From Trichomonas vaginalis G3 (taxonomy: Eukaryota; Parabasalia; Trichomonadida; Trichomonadidae), in the NCBI RefSeq assembly GCF_026262505.1, contig NC_067208.1, positions 1,054,001 through 1,118,000 on the forward strand: a stretch of DNA of 64,000 bases, in the 5' to 3' direction. Each line of letters starts with the position of its first letter. The stretch's first letter is position 1. Of the stretch, positions 26,346 through 37,411 are shown in pieces. The notes below the pieces were generated by a model. It was not told where the DNA came from and made no database searches. It saw nothing but the letters and a program-made list of their open reading frames with translations. A program made the position numbers and the translations under genes.

Positions 26346-28884
26346 ACTTTTGTTCCGCAATGTGACATCGTGAACAAAGTTTCCGATCTGAGTGCATATA
26401 TGCAGGGTCTTTCCATGGCACCCTGCATACATGTACTCAGATCGGGAATATTGTCCACTTTTGTTCCACGATGTGACATCGTGAACAAAGTTTCCGATCT
26501 GAGTGCATATATGCAGGGTCTTTCCATGGCACCCTGCATACATGTACTCAGATCGGGAATATTGTCCACTTTTGTTCCACGATGTGACATCGTGAACAAA
26601 GTTTCCGATCTGAGTGCATATATGCAGGGTCTTTCCATGGCACCCTGCATACATGTACTCAGATCGGGAATATTGTCCACTTTTGTTCCACGATGTGACA
26701 TCGTGAACAAAGTTTCCGATCTGAGTGCATATATGCAGGGTCTTTCCATGGCACCCTGCATACATGTACTCAGATCGGGAATATTGTCCACTTTTGTTCC
26801 ACGATGTGACATCGTGAACAAAGTTTCCGATCTGAGTGCATATATGCAGGGTCTTTCCATGGCACCCTGCATACATGTACTCAGATCGGGAATATTGTCC
26901 ACTTTTGTTCCACGATGTGACATCGTGAACAAAGTTTCCGATCTGAGTGCATATATGCAGGGTCTTTCCATGGCACCCTGCATACATGTACTCAGATCGG
27001 GAATATTGTCCACTTTTGTTCCACGATGTGACATCGTGAACAAAGTTTCCGATCTGAGTGCATATATGCAGGGTCTTTCCATGGCACCCTGCATACATGT
27101 ACTCAGATCGGGAATATTGTCCACTTTTGTTCCGCAATGTGACATCGTGAACAAAGTTTCCGATCTGAGTGCATATATGCAGGGTCTTTCCATGGCACCC
27201 TGCATACATGTACTCAGATCGGGAATATTGTCCACTTTTGTTCCACGATGTGACATCGTGAACAAAGTTTCCGATCTGAGTGCATATATGCAGGGTCTTT
27301 CCATGGCACCCTGCATACATGTACTCAGATCGGGAATATTGTCCACTTTTGTTCCACGATGTGACATCGTGAACAAAGTTTCCGATCTGAGTGCATATAT
27401 GCAGGGTCTTTCCATGGCACCCTGCATACATGTACTCAGATCGGGAATATTGTCCACTTTTGTTCCACGATGTGACATCGTGAACAAAGTTTCCGATCTG
27501 AGTGCATATATGCAGGGTCTTTCCATGGCACCCTGCATACATGTACTCAGATCGGGAATATTGTCCACTTTTGTTCCGCAATGTGACATCGTGAACAAAG
27601 TTTCCGATCTGAGTGCATATATGCAGGGTCTTTCCATGGCACCCTGCATACATGTACTCAGATCGGGAATATTGTCCACTTTTGTTCCACGATGTGACAT
27701 CGTGAACAAAGTTTCCGATCTGAGTGCATATATGCAGGGTCTTTCCATGGCACCCTGCATACATGTACTCAGATCGGGAATATTGTCCACTTTTGTTCCG
27801 CAATGTGACATCGTGAACAAAGTTTCCGATCTGAGTGCATATATGCAGGGTCTTTCCATGGCACCCTGCATACATGTACTCAGATCGGGAATATTGTCCA
27901 CCTTTGTTCCACGATGTGACATCGTGAACAAAGTTTCCGATCTGAGTGCATATATGCAGGGTCTTTCCATGGCACCCTGCATACATGTACTCAGATCGGG
28001 AATATTGTCCACTTTTGTTCCACGATGTGACATCGTGAACAAAGTTTCCGATCTGAGTGCATATATGCAGGGTCTTTCCATGGCACCCTGCATACATGTA
28101 CTCAGATCGGGAATATTGTCCACTTTTGTTCCACGATGTGACATCGTGAACAAAGTTTCCGATCTGAGTGCATATATGCAGGGTCTTTCCATGGCACCCT
28201 GCATACATGTACTCAGATCGGGAATATTGTCCACTTTTGTTCCACGATGTGACATCGTGAACAAAGTTTCCGATCTGAGTGCATATATGCAGGGTCTTTC
28301 CATGGCACCCTGCATACATGTACTCAGATCGGGAATATTGTCCACTTTTGTTCCGCAATGTGACATCGTGAACAAAGTTTCCGATCTGAGTGCATATATG
28401 CAGGGTCTTTCCATGGCACCCTGCATACATGTACTCAGATCGGGAATATTGTCCACTTTTGTTCCACGATGTGACATCGTGAACAAAGTTTCCGATCTGA
28501 GTGCATATATGCAGGGTCTTTCCATGGCACCCTGCATACATGTACTCAGATCGGGAATATTGTCCACTTTTGTTCCACGATGTGACATCGTGAACAAAGT
28601 TTCCGATCTGAGTGCATATATGCAGGGTCTTTCCATGGCACCCTGCATACATGTACTCAGATCGGGAATATTGTCCACTTTTGTTCCACGATGTGACATC
28701 GTGAACAAAGTTTCCGATCTGAGTGCATATATGCAGGGTCTTTCCATGGCACCCTGCATACATGTACTCAGATCGGGAATATTGTCCACTTTTGTTCCGC
28801 AATGTGACATCGTGAACAAAGTTTCCGATCTGAGTGCATATATGCAGGGTCTTTCCATGGAACCCTGCATACATGTACTCAGAT
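26346..28884. repeat. 111-bp tandem array, about 23 copies, each unit two near-palindromes
   Basis: Very uniform units of exactly 111 bp. Each holds a ~30-bp palindrome (TTTGTTCCACGATGT and ACATCGTGAACAAA arms) and a ~63-bp palindrome (arms start CCGATCTGAGT and end ACTCAGATCGG, with AGGGT and ACCCT inside around CCATGG). Two unit forms differ by CACG versus CGCA in the first palindrome; the CGCA form occupies units 1, 8, 12, 14, 19 and 23. Because 111 is divisible by three and the unit lacks stops, one frame on the + strand and two on the - strand are open for ~840-850 codons; I regard these as by-products. Confidence 0.95.
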
Positions 28885-28910
28885 AAGAAATTTGCTTAAT
28901 TGTTTGACAT

Positions 28911-29110
28911 GAATGTCACATTCGAAAATCGTTTCTCGAAAGGAGTTTACAATTACAATATATTGTCCTATTGTATTGTAATTGTAAACTCCTTTCGAGA
29001 AAAGCTTTCACTTTGTGGCACGAATGTCACATTCGAAAATCGTTTCTCGAAAGGAGTTTACAATTACAATATATTGTCCTATTGTATTGTAATTGTAAAC
29101 TCCTTAGTTC
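28911..29110. repeat. Two long palindromes spaced 111 bp apart
   Basis: GAATGTCACATTCGAAAATC starts each unit and is followed by a hairpin with ~26-bp arms (CTCGAAAGGAGTTTACAATT with its inverse) around TATTGTCCTATTG. The second unit starts exactly 111 bp after the first, the same spacing as the array before it although the sequence is unrelated. Confidence 0.9.
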
Positions 29111-29408
29111 GATTCCTTCATTTTATTAAATTATAAATATACAATTCTTTCTAATCTTCCTTTTTTATAATTCATTTCTCATTTAAATTCTAAATAATCT
29201 AACTCTACTAATCTAGATTTTTTCTAATATCAATTTTTCATATACAAACTCCTATTTTTTCTTTCAAAATTCCATTTTCCAATATTTTTTGAAAATTTTA
29301 CATAATTTTATATATATTTTATTCTATTATTATTACATAATAATATTATACATATTAATTGTTTTAATTTTTGAATGCATACGATAATTTTTAATTCAAT
29401 TTTTAAAC
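29111..29408. other. AT-rich spacer
   Basis: About 300 bp of almost pure A/T between the palindromes and the hairpin chain. No gene or repeat is seen. Confidence 0.6.
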
Positions 29409-30490
29409 GAATGTTTTGATGGGACGAGCTTACTGCTCATAGGCTCATCCCATCAAAACATTCCATTCAAAACTCTGGCCTTCATCGAGGCCAGAGCCAA
29501 CAATTCATCCCCTCAGAGCCAAGTTCCTCGACGGTCGTCCTCATTAGGCCTGATCCGAGAGGAACTTGGCTTTGAACGAAAATCACAAGCTCTGGCCTCA
29601 GGAAAAGCCAGAGCTTCGCAAACAATCCTCGGGGCCGGCTTCCTCAAAGACCGCCCTGATTCGGGGCGGCCGGAGAGGAATCCAGTCCCGAGAGAACGTC
29701 CATACGAAGCTCTGGCCTTTTCCGAGGCCAGAGCTTGTAAATACAATCCGCAGGGCCGAGTTTGAGGGAGATCGTCCACATCATTGGCGATCTCCTCTCT
29801 TCTCGGCCCTGAAAGACATGCAAATACAGGCTCTGGCCATAGCAAAGGCCAGGGCATGGCTTACATTCCCCAGGGCCGGCTTTCCCAAATGCCGCCCTTA
29901 TCCCGGGCGGCAGGAGTGGAATCCGGCCCTGGGAAGTAGAAAATACGAAGCTCTGGCCCAAGCAAAGGCCAGAGCCTGCAAAATTCATCCTCAGGGCCGA
30001 GTTCTGCGATGATCGTCGATCATGTCGACGTCTCGCAGGAACTCGGCCCTGAAAGACATACAAATACAGGCTCTGGCCCAAGCAAAGGCCAGAGCCTCGC
30101 TTACAATCAAATTTGCCGAATCTCAGGAGATCGTTCAAATCACGGACGGTTTTCCCTGAGATTCGGCAAAATAAGTCAAATTACAGTTCTAGAAAGACTA
30201 GAAGGGGGCCCTGACCTTGAGAAAGGACCCCCTTCCCGGTCTTTCTGGCGAACTTTGGTTCGCATTGCGAGTGTCTGCTGCGAATCCGGGGCTGAGCAGC
30301 AGACACTCGCAATCATATGTCGCGGCAAGTGCACCTGTGGTGCCAGAATGCACTTGCCGCGACAATTGCGAAATGCAAAGATGATGCCGGAAGGAGCGGC
30401 AATACTGGCAAAAGCCACTCCTTCCGACACCAGAAAGACTAGAAGGGGCCCTGACCTTGAGAAAGGACCCCCTTCTCGGCCTTTTTTGTT
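29409..30490. repeat. GC-rich chain of 18 consecutive hairpins, two alternating types
   Basis: Perfect or near-perfect inverted repeats follow one another with almost no free sequence. Short type: CTCTGGCC-loop-GGCCAGAG at 29473, 29587, 29707, 29830, 29950 and 30069, about 120 bp apart. Between each pair lies one long hairpin (stems of 12-23 bp) at 29518-29570, 29631-29690, 29752-29810, 29871-29931 and 29993-30050, several framed by AGGGCCG and CGGCCCT. Then 30112-30170 (16-bp stem), 30191-30246, 30264-30313 (18-bp perfect stem), 30318-30364 (16-bp perfect), 30388-30426 and 30433-30482. A 21-bp-stem hairpin (29409-29463) opens the chain. The GC content contrasts sharply with the surroundings. 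Function unknown. Confidence 0.92.
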
Positions 30491-30552
30491 AAATTTAAGA
30501 TTATTTCAATTGCAAAATTATTTCAAAATTCATAATGGATAGTACCATACGA

Positions 30553-30835
30553 AGGTGCAAGTCATAGCAATGGTGCACCATCAATATGAGCCCCATTGCT
30601 ATGACTTCACCTCGGGATAACCTCGATGGGAGGAAAAGTGGAGCAATTCGAAACATTGCTCCACTATACAAGTTCTTGTAAGGATAGGTATATAGTTACC
30701 ACATCCTTACAAGAACTGTTCCTCGCTTCGAGGTTTTGTCTTGTGATTGTGTGTGCTGTGCCATCCAATGGACAAACGGATAGCACAGCACACACATACT
30801 AGGCATGATAACCCTTCCTATGAATTAGGACGCGA
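30553..30835. repeat. Second hairpin cluster
   Basis: Further perfect stems: 30561-30573 with 30593-30605 (13 bp), 30637-30647 with 30655-30665 (11 bp), 30671-30685 with 30703-30717 (15 bp), CCTCG-CTT-CGAGG at 30721-30733, 30748-30761 with 30783-30796 (14 bp) and TCCTA/TAGGA at 30816-30830. Base composition is more balanced than in the main chain. Confidence 0.85.
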
Positions 30836-31221
30836 TAGCCCTGACCTCACCCCGGGATAACTTGCATTTGTACTCATATCCCGATCAATAACATAATTTA
30901 TATCAAGACACACCTACCACTACATAATATAGCATTATATCAACACAATACTAATATATAATGTTAAAAACACACAAATTGATGATATTCATAATATAAA
31001 TTGGGACCAAAGATCTATATTGAGACCTAACTATTATCAAACCTTTATATATCGGAAACATACATTGCACCTATAGAATATTGAATGAAAATTAGATGGT
31101 TCTAAAATTCGATATCTGATGCTGACCCAAGGTGGTCCTCATTCCTATATATGTTCATCTATACCTAATGTCCTAATATTCATCCATATACATGTTGGGT
31201 CTATCTCCATCAGAAGGGTCC
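30836..31221. other. AT-rich right part of the 5.56 kb element
   Basis: No gene is seen. It holds CCCTGACCTCACCCCGGGAT near 30840, echoing ACCTCGGGATAACCTCG at 30609, and otherwise AT-rich sequence up to the right inverted repeat. Confidence 0.5.
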
Positions 31222-31270
31222 ATGCTGAAGTGTGGGTATTCAATTTCCACCCAACGGTTCAGCACGCCTC
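31222..31270 (-). repeat. Right terminal inverted repeat
   Basis: Reverse complement carries GTGCTGAACCGTTGGG, ATTGAATACCC and TTCAGCAT as in the left repeat. It is followed by the duplicated target word CAATTAACTAG at 31271-31281. Confidence 0.8.
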
Positions 31271-31435
31271 CAATTAACTAGGCCTGTTCATACGGTAACC
31301 GATGGTAAATCCGCATGGAATCCGCTGCAATGGTAAACTTTTTAGAAATTTCGGAATAAAAAATATACGGAATTATTTTCGTTTTTTCGTTTTTGAAATT
31401 TTTTTGGAATTTTTTTCAAGGAATTATCGCTGCAA

Positions 31436-31437
<2 letters not shown>

Positions 31438-31483
<46 letters not shown>

Positions 31484-31590
31484 TAGTGGGGCTTCCAGGC
31501 ACTTCGTGCCTTCTAGCCCTGAGGATGAATGAGTATAATGAAGTTTTTTTTTTCTTGGGGTGACCTTCCAGGCACTTCGTGCCTTCTAGC
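31438..31590. repeat. Left terminus of element C with duplicated hairpin block
   Basis: A tract (31438-31481), then GGTAGTGGGGCTTCCA and GGCAC-TTC-GTGCC (31498-31510). A second copy of CTTCCAGGCACTTCGTGCCT stands 73 bp further in at 31565-31584. Confidence 0.85.
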
Positions 31591-31649
31591 CCACATAAAT
31601 GAAGTTTTTATTCGGAGGTCTTCCAGGAGCTTTTCACAAATTATATATG

Positions 31650-32110
31650 TTTTCATGTTTTGTCAAGACTTCTTCGTAAATGTTTTGTCAAGACTTCTTC
31701 GTAAATGTTTTGTCAAGACTTCTTCGTAAATGTTTTGTCAAGACTTCTTCGTAAATGTTTTGTCAAGACTTCTTCGTAAATGTTTTGTCAAGACTTCTTC
31801 GTAAAATCAGACAAAAATAATGTTAGGGTAGAAGGTTAGATATAACCTCTTTTCTAACCTCTTTTCTACCCTCTTGAATTTGTCAAGATTTCTTCGTAAA
31901 TGTTTTGTCAAGACTTCTTCGTAAATGTTTTGTCAAGACTTCTTCATCGTAAATGTTTTGTCATGATTTCATCGTAATGAGCGTAAATGACCCAAAAATA
32001 TAATTTAGGTGAAGAGGTGAGATGTCACCCGTTTTCTCACCTGTTTCTCACCTCTTGAATTTTCATGATTTCTTCGTAAATGCTTTGTCGAAACTTCTTC
32101 ATCGTAAATG
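31650..32110. repeat. 25-bp tandem repeats and two nested inverted repeats
   Basis: Six tandem copies of AATGTTTTGTCAAGACTTCT plus TCGTA (31654-31804) and further scattered copies. Two nested inverted repeats are present: a TTA-form copy centred at 31834-31847 and a TGA-form copy at 32016-32029, both with small mismatches at the centre. Confidence 0.85.
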
Positions 32111-32128
32111 TTTTTAACTTCACTTAAA

Positions 32129-34852
32129 ATGCCACGTAAGCTACGTAAGAATATACGTAAGAGGAAGAGAGCATTGAAACATCCAATAGTAAAACTGACA
32201 CCACAACAACAGTTGCAACAACAAATGATGAATGACCCCACTATGTTGCAACAAATGTCAAGCAACCCTATGCTTTTAAACCGAGTTATTGGTGCACAGA
32301 GTGGAGGTTTAAGAGCGGCACTTTTAGCGAAAATGGCAGGCTGATGGTGGAGCTGCAGACGGAACAGCTTATAAACCCTCAAAGTCAAATGAATTTGAGT
32401 TCACTCAAAAATCAAATAACAGATGTCAAAAAAGTCAAACATAGACATACAGAAACAAATAAGTGAAAACGAAAAGAAACTAGAATATGACAGACACACA
32501 AAGAAACTCAATGAGTTAAACGTAGAGAAAAAGAAGAAAGAAGAACAACTGAAAGAACTAAGTACAGAGGAATATGCGAAAAAAGTGTCAGAAAAAGCAG
32601 CAGAAGTAGCAAAAATGGAACAAGATGTCATAAATTTGAAAAACCATACTACTCAATATAAAATACTGAAAGATGAAGAGATAAAACAAAAAGCCCTGAA
32701 GACATATATGGATAGCGATGAGTATAAAAAGAAGTTGAAGCAAATGTAAAGGCAGAAAAACTTTTTACAGTTGCAAAACCAAACCGTACAGTATGAAAAC
32801 TTAGCACAAGAAAGTAAAAATAACGACGCAGCCATGCAAAAGGCAATGAAAAGCGCAGAATATATAAAAGCTAACAATGACTGGTTAGATGCCCAAGCCA
32901 ACGCTAAAGCAGCCCAACTCATAGGGTCAATAAGGACAAAAATACAAGCGGATGAAGATAGTTCAAATGAAGCTTTAACAAATGCTGACTTTAAGAACGC
33001 TTTCGAAGCTCTTCATAGTAAGGTGAAACAAGTGAACGACTTCTCATCTGGAAAGAAACTGAAGTCTGAAGGTTTCGACAAAGAGTTAAAAGAAGTAGCA
33101 CAAAATATGACGAAAATAACAGATGCAGCAACGAGACAGGCAGTTCAAAGTGCCTATGACGCCGTTAGAGCAACTGTTGTGAAAAGTCAAGAAAAAGAGT
33201 TACAACAGACCAAAACAGACCTAGTAAATGCTTTCTTAAGAACGAAAAGTCAGGTAGGACATTATGCTGCAGATGGAACATATGTTGCCAGCTGGTGGAA
33301 CTTATTATATACCACCAAACCCTCCAAGAGAAGCACCTGCACCAGGACTACCTAAACATTTACATCGTCACATGGACACAGACACAGGCATGCACCAAAA
33401 CCAACACAACAACCAACACAACAACCAACAGTTCAAAACACTGCACCACAACCAACAGTTCAAAACACTGCACCACAACCAACAGTTCAAAACCCTGCAC
33501 AACAACAACCACAAACAGAGCAAGGACATAAAAGAAGTAGAGAACAAGGAAACCAAGAATTCTTAAAAATGCTTAAAGAAGAGTGTGGTTTCCCAGATAG
33601 TATTGACTTTAGTGACAGATATAAAGAAGCTATTAGAAAGTTCAAGGATGGAATACTGACCCGGACCTATTTAGCTTTATGGCTCAGCACCAAAACGGAT
33701 ATAATCTCAAACCTGGAAAATACAAGCTCGCTAAGGATATGATTTAATAGCATATCATCCAAATGACATGGATGAATTTACTCCGAGATATTTGATGTCA
33801 GAGCTAAATGACAATTCAACTTTCGTCATGAAACGCGTAAAAAATAGAGACGGAACGAAAGAACAAAAGCTTATGAATGCGGATGACGTAGATAGGGAAA
33901 TTGTTGAAAACGGTCTCGGAATATATGAAATGCCAGCAGATGAGGTACAAGAAACTCCACAGGAAGAACTAGTTCAGATACAACCAGACATGGAAGAAAT
34001 AGTTCAGCAACAACAGCTAGAAGAGCCTGAAGGAAACGAACAAGTCACTCCTTTGGAAACTAACTTCACAGAACTAGATGAAGATTTGGAACAGCCGAAA
34101 AATCTTGACCCTCAACAAGAGTATGCGAGAATATGGAATATTTCCAAGAGTCTAAAAAAAATTCGGCTGACATAGTAGAAGAATATCGAAAAATGTTTGC
34201 CGACATACAAAAGACTCCAACACCAGATGAAAATATTCAGCATAGAATGGAAGTACTGAAAGAAAATGTACACAAATACAACAACCCTTTTTACTTACGA
34301 GCATTTAACGTTCAATCTTCGGATGAACTCGGTGAAAATAAAAGGTTAAATTTCAAGAAAACATATAGAAATGAAACATTGTTTAAAGTTCATTCAGAAC
34401 CTAACCAAGATGGAAACAAACCTACTTTTGTTTCTGCAGACGATGGAACTACAATGAGATGGGGTCATAAAGCTAACCCGGATAGGTGGTTCATAAACTT
34501 ACAACCACAATTCCAAGAAGTTGTAGACGCAATGGAAGTCAATGGTGAACCAGATATAGCTGGTATTTTCAGCGCGGCTTTAATGCCATTGAAAGATATG
34601 AAACATGCAGATATTTTGGACCAGTATGAAATGAACATGGCTGATGGAAATATAACACCTGACGTTCTAAAACATTTATCTCAAAGAACTACACAGAACC
34701 ATAGAGATGGTATATTTGGTGAAGAGTTTAGAAAGAAAGTTAGGGAGGGCGAAGGAAGAGAACCTATTGTACATGACCTTGCAAACGAAAGTTTACAAAA
34801 TGTCATAAAAACTTACTTTGCAGACAATGAAATGAGAAGGATGAATATTTAA
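32129..34852 (+). pseudogene. Coiled-coil protein gene of element C, broken
   Basis: Relative of 16320-19172: basic head, Gln-rich stretch, Lys/Glu coiled coil, repeat-bearing spacer and the RWGHKANPDRWFINLQPQF region. It is preceded by the same TTCACTTAAA initiator-like word. Similarity to element A ends about 20 bp before ATG. Broken, with several breaks. Confidence 0.75.
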
Positions 34853-34899
34853 GAAACTCAAATGGACAGTACCAAAATGAAATGTTAGTATTGAAAAAC

Positions 34900-35439
34900 A
34901 TGTTCCTTGACAAAATAAAACCAACTACAGAAATAAACGACGCAAGACTGAAAGATTGGGTAAAAGCTTTCCCATTCACAAAAGATATAGTTGGTAACAT
35001 GGAAAGAAAACCAGAATGGCTTACAAAAACATATATTTGGAAACGAGCTTATTCCATATGGACAGGCTCTGTTTGAAGAGCTTGAACCGGAAACTCAGGA
35101 AAGAGTCATGCAAACAATACGCGAAGACTCAAATACAAACTATGACAAACTCTTCTAGGATATAGGGTACCTGAGATGGGCGACCAGAGCCCAAAGGCAA
35201 AAAGGACATGGGAAATTTACAACATACTAGGTGAACATGAGGCAAAGATGCAACAACTTGAAGCAGAGGGCAAGTTACAACAAAGCGACACCAAAGAAGA
35301 AGAGTAGAACAAAGTGAAAGTAGTGAAGAAGTAACTTCATCTAGTGAAAGTAGTGGCAATGAAAGGAAAAAGAAGAGTTAAAAACTCAGTCAGGAAGAAA
35401 GTAAAGCTTGGTCCACGTGGGTTCTATTATGACATATAA
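34900..35439 (+). pseudogene. Basic-tail protein gene of element C, broken
   Basis: Relative of 15772-16314, with the same MFLDKIKPTTEINDARLK start, Ser/Glu run and GFYYD end. Broken, with a few breaks. Confidence 0.7.
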
Positions 35440-35471
35440 ATCCAACTATTCTATATTTTTACTCATATGAA

Positions 35472-37077
35472 ATGTACGCCGCTCAGAATATAACGCCAAC
35501 AGTTTTGGATGCTATGAATGGAAATGTTTCCGAATGGTATAACGAATGCGACAATGCCATTTAGAAGGTCAGAAATAGTTCCTGGAACTTACGAATATAC
35601 AACTGCTGTTTCTTATGGAAACGTAGGTGAGTTGGAGAAGGTTCTTCAACAACAGTAGATATTGCTTGCGACAGGTTTCATAATTATTTCTATTGACAAC
35701 TCATTCTTATACGTGGAACAAGACATTGAAATAAAACCTTCTGCCAAGTTGTCTGACAAGAAAAGGTTGCAATGGATTGTCTATGTCGATACCAATATGC
35801 TCCAGAAGTTTTCATGGGATATAAGATATATTCTAACTCTGACTTAGTTCAAACAGTAACATGGGCAAACTATGAATGGTTCGCTTTGAGAAACTCAGTA
35901 CAAACCACAAGCTAGAGAACAAACAGACCAGTATGCAACTATTGAGAAAATAAGAAGACTTGACCCTAACGTTCCAGGAGTTTATGTTAACCTTTCTGGT
36001 TCAGATGGAACTGCTGCCACTAAAGTAAAACTGAAACTTAGAGTTCCTTTGTCATCTTTCCTCATCTTCAGGTTTTTAAGATACTTGCCAAACTGGGCAG
36101 GAAAAATTTCTATCGAACTTACCCCAAGCAAAAATAACTTAGTCATTGCACCAACACAAGACCCATTCACTATTACAGAAGTAGTGGGAACAAATAAAAT
36201 GTCATTCGCCGACTTTTGCAAAGACAAAGTTGACTTAGACTTTGGTTTCTCAAACCTCAACACTGAAGTAAACTATTATTTCAATGCTGCTGGAACTGCT
36301 TGGGACCCAGTTAAGTTTACATGCGAAAAGTTTGAATGCAAGAGAATAGAAAGCAGACTTGCAGTCTATATGTTGGACCCAGATATTTCAAATGCTTTAG
36401 CTGCCAAATATATTGCAGTTCCACTTATGTTCCCTATACACCAAATATCTGTCAAAGACTTTGCAGGTGAAGTTGGAAACCAAAGTGCTGACCCAGGTGC
36501 AAGAACAGATATTGCTTTAACAACTGCAATGAAACATGCAGATACTATGTTTGTACTGTTCAGACGAACTATAAATGACTATTTGTTTCTACAACCCCGG
36601 TATTAAATATCATATAAACATAGATGGCAAATATTATCCAAGAGAAGAATATTCTACAGTTGAGGATATGAGGTCATACAACTTGACATTAGATGCTATG
36701 AACTTTAACAACAACTTCACAACAACCATTAACCCTGAAATGCAAAGTTCTATTATGCCATATGTGAAAGTATGGACCCATACAGGAAGTCAAAAACTCA
36801 ATATACAAATGGAGACCGTTCAAACTTTTGGCTTGGCATTCCATTTGCTGACTCAGAAGACTTTATGGGTGGTATTTCAACTGTTGGTACAGTTCAAATA
36901 CAATATACTGGTGACAGAGACGGTCCAGATGAATTGAAAGCAAAGAAGTTTACAAAACCAATAGCACTTTTCACGGAAGATGCTCTTTTGAAAATTCGTT
37001 CGATGAAACCTGCTGGGGCTCCTCAGATTGGCATAACGACAGCTTCCATCGAGCAGATTTTGGCAGCAGGTCAGTAA
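35472..37077 (+). pseudogene. Major capsid gene of element C, broken
   Basis: Relative of 14131-15739; shares the MYAAQNITPTVLDAMNGN start, the RFLRYLPNWAGKISIELTPS core and the EQILAAGQ end. Broken, with several breaks. Confidence 0.8.
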
Positions 37078-37393
37078 GTTGTTCTTGAACTGACTTCTCT
37101 CCGTCAAATATTGACAGTACGCCAGTTTTGACATAAAATTGTAAGATAAACTTTCCTTTAGAAATATCGGTCAGTTTTTGTTGTTATATTTTTGTCAACG
37201 TCAAGAACTTTCACCATCTCGGTTATACCAACTTTCTTTGCTTTATGGAAATATTTTGGTTCAGCAAATATTGCTATTCTATAACATTTACCATTGTTTG
37301 TATAAAGAACTATATTCTGTCAATGTATTTGTATTGTTTGTGTGTGTAAACTTTGTTCTGCTTCAATTCGAAGAGATACTCAAATACGTCCAT
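37078..37393 (-). pseudogene. Relative of the 139-residue gene of element A, broken
   Basis: Leftward remnant matching 13818-14237 (start MDVFEYL), tail to tail with the capsid gene as in A. Broken, with a few breaks. Confidence 0.6.
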
Positions 37394-37411
37394 CTTTTTA
37401 TTCTAAGTAAA

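Larger units (their letters stand above)
25713..31270. mobile_element. 5.56 kb terminal-inverted-repeat element with 10-11 bp target duplication, no transposase seen
   Basis: Seen: the word CAATTAACTAG at 25702-25712 and again at 31271-31281, with inverted repeats of ~48 bp directly inside (25713-25759 and 31222-31270), sharing GTGCTGAACCGTTGGG, ATTGAATACCC and TTCAGCAT. A 9-11 bp duplication with terminal inverted repeats is typical of Mutator-like (MULE) DNA transposons. The interior has no recognisable protein gene. It has a 23-copy palindromic array, a double palindrome, a GC-rich hairpin chain and further hairpins. It is therefore a large non-autonomous element; mobilisation by a MULE transposase such as that at 49115 is inference. 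Confidence 0.75.

Noticed and set aside
26346-28884. CRISPR array
   Set aside because: Units are contiguous and identical with no variable spacers, and no cas-like gene is present.
26313-28886. Three overlapping frames of ~840-850 codons over the 111-bp array, suggesting giant repeat proteins
   Set aside because: They follow from a stop-free unit whose length is a multiple of three. All three cannot be selected at once, units show no codon-level pattern, and there is no folded domain outside the repeats.
29513-30542. Open frames of 114-177 codons in the hairpin chain
   Set aside because: GC-rich palindromic DNA is poor in stops on both strands; the peptides are repeats of the stem words and overlap each other.
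29409-30850. tRNA or rRNA genes in the GC-rich segment
   Set aside because: No cloverleaf with conserved T-loop or D-loop words and no rRNA signature; the stems are simple inverted repeats.
31438-31519. A tract as the poly(A) tail of a LINE or processed copy
   Set aside because: The tract is joined to the same GC hairpin at four Maverick ends in both orientations, and no reverse transcriptase is seen.
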